Position numbers and translations under genes: made by a program. A stretch of 64,000 nucleotides of DNA from Pedobacter frigoris (lineage in GTDB: Bacteria; Bacteroidota; Bacteroidia; Sphingobacteriales; Sphingobacteriaceae). Each line of letters begins with the position of its first letter. The stretch's first letter is position 1. The stretch spans positions 310,001 through 374,000 of the forward strand of contig NZ_SWBQ01000002.1 of the NCBI RefSeq assembly GCF_005116445.1, in the 5' to 3' direction. The notes under the pieces were generated by a model. It saw nothing but the letters and a program-made list of their open reading frames with translations, had not been told where the DNA came from and did no database searches. Below are positions 50,276 through 59,334 of this stretch, one piece after another.

Positions 50276-52675
50276 TTAGAAGTTAATATCATAACTCCGT
50301 TTCGCCTTGGTATCTAACTTTTTCAACTGTCCTGCGTATTTCACCTCGCATGTCCCGCCATTACGTGAGTATACTTTTGCGCTAATCAGCTTTCCAGCTT
50401 TCCAGTCCATATCCACTACAAAACCACCTCTGGTAACAAAACCTTTAATTGATCCTGATTGCCATTCTACAGGAAGTGCTGGCAATAGTTCAACATAGCC
50501 CTGATGGCTTTGCAAGAGCATCTCGGCAATACCTGCTCCACCGCCAAAGTTTCCATCGATCTGAAAAGGCGGGTGTGCGCCAAATAAGTTGGTGTATACT
50601 CCACCTCCACCCATTTTAATGGCGGCATCTTTACCTACAAAACGCATGAGCTTTTTAACCGCATCATAGGCTCGTTCGCCATTCTGCATTCTTGCCCACA
50701 GGTTAATCCGCCAAGCAATGGCCCACCCTGTTCCATCGTTCGTTCTGATCTGTAATGACCTCCTTACTGCATCTGCAAGCGCAGGGGTTGCTGAGCTGGT
50801 GATACTGGCTCCCGGATATGCAGCAAATAAATGAGATAAATGTCTGTGCCTGGGATCCTGATCTTTCCAGTCGTGGTACCATTCCTGCAGATTCCCATCC
50901 TTACCCACCTGATAAGGATATATTTTCTCCAGTGCCTCTTTTACTTTTTTCTGAAAATCCAGATCCAACCCGAGTACAGCTGCAGATTTCAGGTAATCAA
51001 CAAACAACTCTCTAATCATTCCCAGATCAGCAGTACTTCCATAAAGCGTTTGGCCTCTGTACCCCTTATCAGTGATGTATACGTTTTCCGGAGAGGTAGA
51101 AGGCGCGGTAACTAGATTTCCTTTTTGATCAGTTGTGAGGAAATCCAGACAGAACTGAACTGCACCTTTCATTAGCGGATAGGCCTGTTTTTTCAGATAT
51201 TTCTTATCCAGGTTGAATGCATAATGTTCCCACAGGTGGGTCGACAACCATACACCGCCCATCGGCCAGTTGGCCCAACTGGGATCACCCTCACCCGAAT
51301 CACCTACAGGATTTGTCATCGCCCAGATGTCGCTATTGTGATTGCACACCCATCCGCCTGCATTAAAATAGTTTTTTGCAGTGATTGCCCCGGTCTTAGA
51401 CAGGCGTTCAATGAAACTAAACAAGGGCTTGTGCATTTCGCTGAGATTTCCGGTTTCAGCACCCCAGTAGTTCATCTCTGCATTGATGTTCGTAGTATAA
51501 TTACTACTCCATGGCGGCCTTATAGACTCGTTCCACAAACCCTGTAGATTGGCCGGAATTCCGTCCGGACTGGACGAGCTGATCAATAAATACCGGCTAT
51601 ATTGATAAAACAAGGCAATCAGACTGTTGTCCGTTTTTCCCGTAGCATAACGGTTCAACCGGTCTACGGTTTCCAATTCTTCATTCTGAGTATCTCCAAG
51701 TTGAATAGAAACTCTGTCAAAATATTCCCTAAAGTCCTTTATATGCGCATCTTTGAGCTTCTGATAACTCTTTCTGGATGCACGTTTAGAATAGCGATTT
51801 GCCAATGCAGTTTCATCTTTACCTTCCCTTGCGGGATGCTTATCAAAACCATTAAAACTAGTGGCCATGGAAAGTACCAGTATGGCTTCTGTAGCATTGC
51901 TGATTCGAAGTGTAGTATCTGATGCAGATTGCTGTCCATCTGTTTTCAGCACCCTTAATGCGGAAGTAAATCGCATCGCATTTAGCGTATCATTAACCAC
52001 TGCATTTGGTATATTACCACGGTAGTTGGGCTCAGTATGAACCGGTGCCCATCCCTTCATGGTCAGCAATTTATTTTTGCCCTGGCTTTTTGCGATCAGC
52101 TTGCTGTTGAAATGCGTTGTAAAATTAAGCTTATTCTTACCCGTTGCTGTCAACCTGAAGATCACCACCTGATCCGGGTTTGATACAAAAGTCTCCCGCA
52201 TGTAAGTCGTTCCATCTATTTGATAAGTAACCTTTGAGATGGCATTCTGTATGTCGAGTTCCCGTTTATAATTGCTCGCTTCTCCCTTATGATCAAAATT
52301 GAAAAACAGATATCCTAAAGGCATGTATGCTTCAGAATATGGCCCCTGCATAAAATGCTGTAAACTATCTGCCTTCTTATAGTCTTCAGCAAAAAGTGCA
52401 TCTCTTATCGGCTGCAGGTATTTGTGTGCATTTGGGTTTATGTTTGCAGCGTCTATAGGTTTACCGGACCATAGCGTAGCCTCGTTCAGCGAAATTCTTT
52501 CTTGCGTTATACCACCATAAACCATAGCGCCCAAACAGCCATTACCCAATGGCAATGCCTCTTCAAACTGTCCGGCAGGCTTGGTATACCACAGTTTTAA
52601 AGCTTTGTTTTCCTGCGCCAGCGCAGGCAGGAATAATACACAACTCAGGTAGAAGAATAATATTTTTGCTTTCAC
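50276..52675 (-). CDS. GH95 alpha-L-fucosidase
   Basis: A secreted glycoside hydrolase of 799 residues with signal peptide ending ALAQ. It has the GH95 layout: N-terminal beta domain (LWYTKPAGQFEEALPLGNG), linker, and (alpha/alpha)6 barrel. Active-site motifs include TTNINAEMNYW (the NxN pair), SGEGDPSWANWP, and HPPFQIDGNFGG carrying the catalytic Asp. GH95 enzymes are inverting alpha-1,2-fucosidases, some acting as alpha-L-galactosidases. The gene is 11 bp after the GH110 gene on the same strand. Confidence 0.94.
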   Translation of the reverse strand: MKAKILFFYLSCVLFLPALAQENKALKLWYTKPAGQFEEALPLGNGCLGAMVYGGITQERISLNEATLWSGKPIDAANINPNAHKYLQPIRDALFAEDYKKADSLQHFMQGPYSEAYMPLGYLFFNFDHKGEASNYKRELDIQNAISKVTYQIDGTTYMRETFVSNPDQVVIFRLTATGKNKLNFTTHFNSKLIAKSQGKNKLLTMKGWAPVHTEPNYRGNIPNAVVNDTLNAMRFTSALRVLKTDGQQSASDTTLRISNATEAILVLSMATSFNGFDKHPAREGKDETALANRYSKRASRKSYQKLKDAHIKDFREYFDRVSIQLGDTQNEELETVDRLNRYATGKTDNSLIALFYQYSRYLLISSSSPDGIPANLQGLWNESIRPPWSSNYTTNINAEMNYWGAETGNLSEMHKPLFSFIERLSKTGAITAKNYFNAGGWVCNHNSDIWAMTNPVGDSGEGDPSWANWPMGGVWLSTHLWEHYAFNLDKKYLKKQAYPLMKGAVQFCLDFLTTDQKGNLVTAPSTSPENVYITDKGYRGQTLYGSTADLGMIRELFVDYLKSAAVLGLDLDFQKKVKEALEKIYPYQVGKDGNLQEWYHDWKDQDPRHRHLSHLFAAYPGASITSSATPALADAVRRSLQIRTNDGTGWAIAWRINLWARMQNGERAYDAVKKLMRFVGKDAAIKMGGGGVYTNLFGAHPPFQIDGNFGGGAGIAEMLLQSHQGYVELLPALPVEWQSGSIKGFVTRGGFVVDMDWKAGKLISAKVYSRNGGTCEVKYAGQLKKLDTKAKRSYDINF

Positions 52676-52686
52676 AATTGTAACCT

Positions 52687-54492
52687 TTATTTAATTTGAT
52701 ACGGAATATCGGATTTAATATCCGTTTTAGCCATTTTTTTAGCCTCTATTCCAGAGACTGCCACTTTATCAAACAAGTTGCCGTTGATTCTTACCTTTGT
52801 ACAACCTATCAGATTGATGGCTGGCCTGGTATTTCTGACAGGTAAAAAATTTGTTAACTCTATCTTATTGTTCGTAAAGTAGAGGCCGCTTGTACTCTGC
52901 GCAGACAATATCGGACTATCGTAAACTTTGAACGTATTCCCCTCAATCCTGATGTTTTTATGCACCCAATAATTCGGCACGGCTTCATGGTTTTGAGGAT
53001 TAATGCTGATTATATAGTTATTAGGGGCAGAATTAAAGCCACATTCTATAAATTGATTATTGCGGATAGTGAGGTCATTTACCGGTCCGGATTCATACCA
53101 ACCTTCAGCATCATTTTCTATTAAAATCGCATGCATTCCGGTACGGTAGTATACGTTATTTTCAATTAATACCTTACGTCGTGTTGTGATCAGCGTACCA
53201 CGGGATATGGTACCCTCGAATCTTGAATTTCTTATTGTTACCGATGGTGTCCAGGTCACATTTTCCAGCGCGTCACCTGCTTTTAGCTGTTCAGAAAAAG
53301 GCTTCTGCAGCTCAACCAGCATTTCCCTTTCTGAAATTAGTTTGGCCGACTTGATCACCCCTTGTTCAAAAATCTGCAAAGATTTACTATGCAGATATGC
53401 GACAGTATCTCCAGGTATAAAAGCATCGAAACCATAACTCTGGTGGTGCATAAACCGCAGCTTCAGGGTAGTTGCCGACACAACCTCAGTTACCCTTAAA
53501 TGTGTACCGTGTACATTTACCGGATCGTCATGCATTCCATTGAACCTACAGTTATTGATGGTAATCTGACCTTTACATCCTGAAAAGTGCATGCCATCTG
53601 CCGAAGAAGCTATCACCCTGCCGCTGCCTTTTTCGGGCTCTACATAAACACTGTCATAGTTTAGGTTTTCTGAAAACTGAGAAACAATTCCCAGGCCATG
53701 CATCGAATTCATATGAACGTTTTGCAGCCTGACGTTTTTAGAGCGGTAGTTGAATGCTCCAACATAATCCCTGTAGCGGTCCCTGATGGTTAAAACATCT
53801 CCGGGCTGCGCCCGGAATTTTGAAAAATCGCCGGAGAATTTCACTTGAAGCGGCCCCAGTATTTCTGCTTTACTTTTCATAAATGGATCCCATGAGCTAT
53901 AGAACAGCATCCCTTTATCAGGGCGCACCAATATAGCATGATAATTCCTGGTAATCCATTTCTCACCATACCATTCCAGCTGGCCATTGACAATGGCAAA
54001 CTTAGAATCGGGGTGCACACTGGCAATTACAGATGTTCCGTTTATTTCCTTGATGGTCATCTCCGACATGCCCGGACGCTCATAACTGACCGAGAGATTT
54101 CGAATGGTAATGTTGTCACTGCCATCCATCACCCAGGTGATCATCTTACCATGAAATATAAAAACCGAACCATTACCTTCAATAGTTACATTTTTCATGC
54201 CCTTCAAAAACAAGCCTACCTTTTGCTTCTTTACAGGAAACTCTTGTTCGGATGATGTGTTTGATATATAATAGTTCGTTTCCGTTGCCTGATCAGGCCA
54301 AAAGTCATACCTGCCTTTTGGAAAATTGACTACTGTATTTTCCTGATCTTTTGCTATCTCAAGGGCCTTTTTAACGCCTTCAGTCGCATCAGCAAAACTA
54401 TTGGGTACTACACCAAATCTGGTTACATCAATGGTCTGGGCATTTAAGTTCAGGCTCCCGCCTAAAAGCAGGATCATTAAAAATCTTTTCAT
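52687..54492 (-). CDS. GH110 alpha-1,3-galactosidase-like parallel beta-helix protein
   Basis: A 601-residue secreted protein (signal MKRFLMILLLGGSLNLNAQ) with right-handed parallel beta-helix repeats. Motifs match GH110: DVTRFGVVPNSFADATEGV, FPKGRYDFWPDQA, FIFHGKMITWVMDGSDNITI, ADGMHFSGCKGQITI and GMHDDPVNVHG with a DD pair that is a candidate catalytic site. GH110 enzymes remove terminal alpha-1,3-linked galactose, for instance from blood-group-B structures. Its start overlaps the stop of the upstream gene (ATGA), so translation is coupled. Confidence 0.88.
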   Translation of the reverse strand: MKRFLMILLLGGSLNLNAQTIDVTRFGVVPNSFADATEGVKKALEIAKDQENTVVNFPKGRYDFWPDQATETNYYISNTSSEQEFPVKKQKVGLFLKGMKNVTIEGNGSVFIFHGKMITWVMDGSDNITIRNLSVSYERPGMSEMTIKEINGTSVIASVHPDSKFAIVNGQLEWYGEKWITRNYHAILVRPDKGMLFYSSWDPFMKSKAEILGPLQVKFSGDFSKFRAQPGDVLTIRDRYRDYVGAFNYRSKNVRLQNVHMNSMHGLGIVSQFSENLNYDSVYVEPEKGSGRVIASSADGMHFSGCKGQITINNCRFNGMHDDPVNVHGTHLRVTEVVSATTLKLRFMHHQSYGFDAFIPGDTVAYLHSKSLQIFEQGVIKSAKLISEREMLVELQKPFSEQLKAGDALENVTWTPSVTIRNSRFEGTISRGTLITTRRKVLIENNVYYRTGMHAILIENDAEGWYESGPVNDLTIRNNQFIECGFNSAPNNYIISINPQNHEAVPNYWVHKNIRIEGNTFKVYDSPILSAQSTSGLYFTNNKIELTNFLPVRNTRPAINLIGCTKVRINGNLFDKVAVSGIEAKKMAKTDIKSDIPYQIK

Positions 54493-55664
54493 TTAGCTAT
54501 ATTTAGAATAGTTTGGTATTGAGGCACAGCATCTAATCCCTTAAACATAGTGCCTTTTTCGCTTATTTCTTTTACCAGTGATGGTGCCACTCCTGTAATT
54601 TTATTGTTCCAATCCTGGAGGTTTAGTGTGATCTCCCCTCCGTTCATAAATCTTTGAACCGCAATTTGCCAGGTGGTTCCATTGTAAAGGTTATCGGTGA
54701 TATGCTTTCCGCTCTGCAGCAACAAAGCACTTCCGCCCAGATAATCCACATTTAAAATCAGGTTGGCCACATTAGACGGCAAGGTTTTTGGCAATTGGAC
54801 TACGGCCTTTTGCTTTTCCGGATAGGTAATAGTTAGTTTAGATGTGTACGGCGCTGTTTTCACCGTGTAGCTGTCGAAGATAGCAGTCTTTCCAGCTTGA
54901 GGTTTAAGGCCGGCAAAAGCATTCAGAGACCTTGGGTAAATCTGAACATTAAAGTTTTCACTATATATTTGCTGAAGAGTAATTTTACTGTCTTCTATCA
55001 TCAAATCGGCATCTGAAATGATCAGTGCTTCCTGGCCTTTCAATTTTAAGCGCCATGCATTTTCTGCCTGTTTACGGCTAAGGAATACCAGTGTTATCGT
55101 ATTTCCTGTTTTATCTTTTACGATGAGTGTTTTATTATCTACAGCTTTCAGCTGCACCATACCAACTGATTTTTCGGTCGCCCATCCTTCAAAACTTGTG
55201 GTCGCTATGCTCCCAGCATCAAAGGCCAGTTGTGGACTCACACCCGGCAATTCCTGAAAGAATATCGTTGTGTGCTTACCGTTCATTAGTCTCGCCAATG
55301 GCTGTGCGGTCACATATTTAATCAATGCACCACCCGCTTTCAAATTGAAAGGCAAAGTGGCTGTTGTTTGTCCCTTTAACAGCATTGAGGAGAAAGTTAT
55401 GGTTTCCTGATCAAGCTTCACTTTTACGCTTACATTCTTGTCAGGCATGTTTTCTCCCATCACCGGCAGCCATGGCTTGCCATTTTTTTCAAAGTATTTG
55501 TTATTTGCCGAGTAGATAACTCCTGCCGGGTTTTTACCGCTAAAGGGCAATGCACTTTTTTCCTGAGCTGTCTTTGCTCCGGCATCTATTTCATACACCT
55601 GAGCATTTACCAGGTATGCAAAACACATGCAAAGCATTGCTAATTTGAATTTTAGTTTAAACAT
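54489..55664 (-). CDS. Secreted beta-sandwich protein of unknown function
   Basis: A 391-residue secreted protein with signal peptide ending VNAQ. No catalytic motif or known family was identified. The region with LIKYVTAQPLARLMNGKHT and TIFFQELPGVSPQLAFD resembles beta-sandwich modules found at the C-terminal end of beta-galactosidase-type enzymes, so it may be a detached accessory domain or a carbohydrate binder. The gene is translationally coupled to the GH110 gene (4-bp overlap), which implies a joint role. Confidence 0.68.
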   Translation of the reverse strand: MFKLKFKLAMLCMCFAYLVNAQVYEIDAGAKTAQEKSALPFSGKNPAGVIYSANNKYFEKNGKPWLPVMGENMPDKNVSVKVKLDQETITFSSMLLKGQTTATLPFNLKAGGALIKYVTAQPLARLMNGKHTTIFFQELPGVSPQLAFDAGSIATTSFEGWATEKSVGMVQLKAVDNKTLIVKDKTGNTITLVFLSRKQAENAWRLKLKGQEALIISDADLMIEDSKITLQQIYSENFNVQIYPRSLNAFAGLKPQAGKTAIFDSYTVKTAPYTSKLTITYPEKQKAVVQLPKTLPSNVANLILNVDYLGGSALLLQSGKHITDNLYNGTTWQIAVQRFMNGGEITLNLQDWNNKITGVAPSLVKEISEKGTMFKGLDAVPQYQTILNIAK

Positions 55665-55784
55665 ATTTGTGTATTTTTATTTCTTTACTTAACGTTTTTG
55701 GCCTACCAAAAAAGGCATCAATACTTTACAAAAAATTAAATATAAGCCCTTTCCAAATTCAGGACAATGAACAAAATCCGTGTT

Positions 55785-58715
55785 CTAATGGACAATTTTA
55801 TTAATAATCAGCAGATAACCTTTGGTCGGATCTATTTCAATAGCATCCTTTAAGCCGAGAGTTCTTGCAGATTGAAAGTTCTCAATTGCCGGACAAATCA
55901 TTATCTCCTGCGGCTCCCATCCTATCTTCTTCCAATCGATGTTTAACTTTACTGCAGTAGCATTTTTATTCCAACTGGCCACAGCAATCAGCAATTTGTC
56001 GTCTTTAATATAGGCAGTCGCCAAAACACCCGGATCACTGGTTCGAACCGGTGTTTGCTCTTCCCAATACCCAACCATTTTAGCATCAGCAATTCCAAAT
56101 GAATCCCATACTTTCCATATTTCACGCGGATCACAGTTCACACCTTCGGTAAACCAGGGATAACGAACCGTCATTCCATAAACCATTCCTCTCCAGGGAT
56201 TTCCACCTGCATGCAGCATATCGCCCATCAAGCCATAGGGAATTCCGGATACTTCAACAAGCCAGTTTTCTGGAGGCATTTTGTCATATTGAAAACTCTC
56301 CCCAAACCATAACTTATTTATGTAAGGAAAGAACTCCATATACTGGGTGGCCGGGCCTCTGGAAAAACCGGTATTAGAGTGAAGATCCAGGATACAACCC
56401 GGCTTCACCATATCCATCACCTTCCTCACCCTTTTCAATAGATCACGGTCAAACGAAACATCATCCAGGTATAAACCATCCAGATCAGTATTCCTGATCA
56501 TCCATCGCAACCCCTCCACATAGTAATTGTACCACCTGGACTCCCCACTCGTTAAGACAGCTGCATCACAAGCCTCCATTCCATTAATTGGGGTGAACCA
56601 TTGCGCATTATAATTGGAACCCAAATGTTCCCTCAGCCAGGTATATCCACCACCATTTCCATCAGCCAGCACTTCCGTACCTAAACTGCGTAAAGCCCAG
56701 AGTTCTGTCGCTTGATTGCTCAACTCGCGGATGGTATAATAGATCTTAGTTTTCACACCTCTTTTATGCCAATCTGATACAAACCGTTTTATACTATCTA
56801 CACTACCAAAAGGATAATTAATATATGGATTGATTAGATTGGCATGATGTACATTGATAATTTTAACGCCTGACTCTAAAATGCTCAGGGGCGGTTCGGG
56901 CTGATTTCCATTATGATAATACCTGTTTACAAACTGACTTTTTGTATCCAATGGTTTTACCGGCGTAATGAGCATAGCAAATTCAAAATCCAAAGTCTCT
57001 CCCGCCTTCATTGTTCTGGTGCCGCTATAAGTCTGTGTATTCACCACATTATCTTTCTCTGAAACATTAAATCCGCCAAGGTTATTGTTATACCAAGCTG
57101 GAGGTGCGGCCGGATGGTACAGATTTAATAATGGTCCGCTATAGGATGCTCCACGCATTTCGCAAAACAGACCAGCATCCACATCACCTATCCAGTAGGA
57201 ATCCTGAGGTCCTTTCCACTTCCAGTCGTAATTATCAGGACACTTAGATCCAGGCAATCCCATTCCCATGAAGTACCTGGCCAATTCTTTTTTGACAGGA
57301 ACTTGAAGCCGTATGTCATCCAGTTTCGTGTCATGCAAAGGAGCCACACTAATTTTATAGCGCAGATAGCCGTCGGCTTCCATACTCGCCCTACATGTGA
57401 GTTTTAGCTTGTCGCTGAGCATCGTACTTTCCCAGGTGACTTTCCCTGGTTCCTTCTTTAAGAACCGGAAATCATGGCGGCTAAAAGTAACCGCCTGATT
57501 GTCCATTAAAATATTAAATGTCAATGGTCCGGCGAGCAATGAATTTCCGTTCGCCATAATTTCTGATGGAAGTCCATCTTGTTTTAAAGTAACTTGTCCG
57601 CTTGAAGTAGAAATTTTTTGACCTGTGACCTCAAGGCTACGATAGGGCTTAACCACATCATCATTAATTCCCAGTTTAGAATTTAACCACCTCAATCTGG
57701 AATGTCTCCAGGATTCATCATCCCCACGGTTTGCCAGCACCTCATTCGTCACATTTATCTTTACATTGATGATTTTAGCAGGTGCATTTTCTGGTTTTAC
57801 TTTGACCTGGAATTCTTTTAAGCCTGGCTTGGCATCCTTTGGAATATCTAGCCCAATCCATAAAGGCTGCACTTTACCCTTCTTTACATTTACGATCTTT
57901 GTAAAGAAGTCTCCTTTGCTATCGTAACCTTCTGTATTGAAACAGGTAGCGGAAAAGGGCGACTTAATGTATTCTATTTTAATATTTTCAAGATCCTGTA
58001 CTAAGGCAAACACCCCCAATTGGAAGACATAATACTCATTCCGTTGGGCAGTGCCCGTGAACAATGCTGAAGAGCCTTTAGTGACCCATTTATAGGGAAT
58101 ATCATCAAACATTTTGATCGGAAATTTCCGGTCTTCGGGAAACACGAGGTATGGTGAAGCAGATTTTTTCACCAGGTTTTCTACTTCCGATTTCTTTGCC
58201 ACGATTTCCATTGGAAAAAAGCTATCAAAAGCAGTCCGGGATTGAATCTCAATCACTTTGGCCTGCTCAAGCTTTAATTTGCTGGTGGTTAAATTATTTT
58301 TTTCAACCCAATCTTCATTTGGTTCCTTTTCTTTTTTCAAGTAATTACCAGAAAATCCACCATTGCCTTTGCGCCCGCTCCAGGCATAGTAGTAAACAAA
58401 ATATTTTCCTGCACCACCTGTGGGTTGAAAAACAAAATGTCCTTCTTCAGAGTTTATGTGGATCCGGTATATATTGTCTATTTTATTTCCTTTTTCGTCT
58501 GTGATGATAATGGCCTTTTGATCGGCATCCCAATCCCTTCTTCGCCATTCTATTTTTACCTCAGCAGCATCAGTATTTTTGCCGACTGAAATTACAGCCC
58601 GATGGTTACCTAATACATCCGGCCAGAGTTGTTTTGAAATCGTATAGCTCATTTCCTGGGCATACGCAGAAATGCCAAAGAGAATATATAAAGCAACGGT
58701 TGATATAAATTTCAT
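55785..58715 (-). CDS. DUF6067-type glycoside hydrolase domain protein
   Basis: A 976-residue secreted protein (signal ending SAYAQ). The N-terminal about 600 residues are beta-rich domains. The C-terminal part (about 640-930) is a TIM-barrel with VKTKIYYTIRELSNQ, LDGLYLDDVSFDR, GCILDLHSNTGFS, and FFPYINKLWFGESF, which fits DUF6067/GH-like families. The acidic cluster YLDD is the likely catalytic region. The substrate is unknown. It comes first in the enzyme part of the locus, after the hairpin at 58755. Confidence 0.82.
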   Translation of the reverse strand: MKFISTVALYILFGISAYAQEMSYTISKQLWPDVLGNHRAVISVGKNTDAAEVKIEWRRRDWDADQKAIIITDEKGNKIDNIYRIHINSEEGHFVFQPTGGAGKYFVYYYAWSGRKGNGGFSGNYLKKEKEPNEDWVEKNNLTTSKLKLEQAKVIEIQSRTAFDSFFPMEIVAKKSEVENLVKKSASPYLVFPEDRKFPIKMFDDIPYKWVTKGSSALFTGTAQRNEYYVFQLGVFALVQDLENIKIEYIKSPFSATCFNTEGYDSKGDFFTKIVNVKKGKVQPLWIGLDIPKDAKPGLKEFQVKVKPENAPAKIINVKINVTNEVLANRGDDESWRHSRLRWLNSKLGINDDVVKPYRSLEVTGQKISTSSGQVTLKQDGLPSEIMANGNSLLAGPLTFNILMDNQAVTFSRHDFRFLKKEPGKVTWESTMLSDKLKLTCRASMEADGYLRYKISVAPLHDTKLDDIRLQVPVKKELARYFMGMGLPGSKCPDNYDWKWKGPQDSYWIGDVDAGLFCEMRGASYSGPLLNLYHPAAPPAWYNNNLGGFNVSEKDNVVNTQTYSGTRTMKAGETLDFEFAMLITPVKPLDTKSQFVNRYYHNGNQPEPPLSILESGVKIINVHHANLINPYINYPFGSVDSIKRFVSDWHKRGVKTKIYYTIRELSNQATELWALRSLGTEVLADGNGGGYTWLREHLGSNYNAQWFTPINGMEACDAAVLTSGESRWYNYYVEGLRWMIRNTDLDGLYLDDVSFDRDLLKRVRKVMDMVKPGCILDLHSNTGFSRGPATQYMEFFPYINKLWFGESFQYDKMPPENWLVEVSGIPYGLMGDMLHAGGNPWRGMVYGMTVRYPWFTEGVNCDPREIWKVWDSFGIADAKMVGYWEEQTPVRTSDPGVLATAYIKDDKLLIAVASWNKNATAVKLNIDWKKIGWEPQEIMICPAIENFQSARTLGLKDAIEIDPTKGYLLIINKIVH

Positions 58716-58754
58716 TTGTGTATGTGTGTAATTTGAGAACGGGAATTGTCAAGC

Positions 58755-58787
58755 AAAAAAGAGGGTGCAGTAACTACGTGCACCCTC
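58755..58787 (-). terminator. Terminator hairpin inside the polysaccharide locus
   Basis: A perfect 9-bp stem (GAGGGTGCA / TGCACCCTC) with a 9-nt loop, followed on the minus strand by six T. It lies between the lipoprotein and the DUF6067 gene. Confidence 0.85.
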
Positions 58788-58843
58788 ACCAATTTAACTA
58801 ACTAACCTAAGTTCAGTATTTTTCATAACCTTCTATATCCAGG

Positions 58844-59317
58844 TTATGGATTAAACGCAGTGACATTTATTGTCCAGGTCCGGGTTGCCCCATTTGCTGC
58901 GGTTACAATATATTTCAACGGCTTAGTGCCGTCAGTAGGGTCACCCAATTTTGGCGTTCCATCTGTCGGCGCTATGACAGCCGCAGTAGATAGGTTCATA
59001 TAAAACCACAACTTGTTTTGTGCCACTTTAGCTCTCTCTGCAGTTGTGAACTGGCCAGTAGCAGCTGGAACAGTAATCTGAACATTAATCGTCGAGGTTG
59101 TTTTATCTACCTGCTGTGCCAACGTTAATTTTTGATAAATAACAACAGGCTGCCCATTTGTCGAAGTCCCTGCAAATCTATGTTCAACGTTTACCAGCGT
59201 AATTTCATTCGCATCAAAGGCCGGATATTCAGGTAAATCCTTTTTTAAACAGGATGAACATAAAACCGAAATCATTAGGCCTAACAAGGCAATTTTATTT
59301 ATTAAAGTCTTTTTCAT
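58844..59317 (-). CDS. Surface-type lipoprotein, SusD-associated, uncharacterised
   Basis: A 157-residue lipoprotein with a lipobox ending at a cysteine in VLCSSC. The mature domain is one small beta-sandwich (ANEITLVNVEHRFAGTS, through ATRTWTINVTAFNP), like the DUF5018/Ig-type accessory domains found just after SusD. Such proteins are often surface glycan-binding proteins. It is 17 bp after SusD. Confidence 0.75.
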   Translation of the reverse strand: MKKTLINKIALLGLMISVLCSSCLKKDLPEYPAFDANEITLVNVEHRFAGTSTNGQPVVIYQKLTLAQQVDKTTSTINVQITVPAATGQFTTAERAKVAQNKLWFYMNLSTAAVIAPTDGTPKLGDPTDGTKPLKYIVTAANGATRTWTINVTAFNP

Positions 59318-59334
59318 ATTCTAAAATTTACGTT

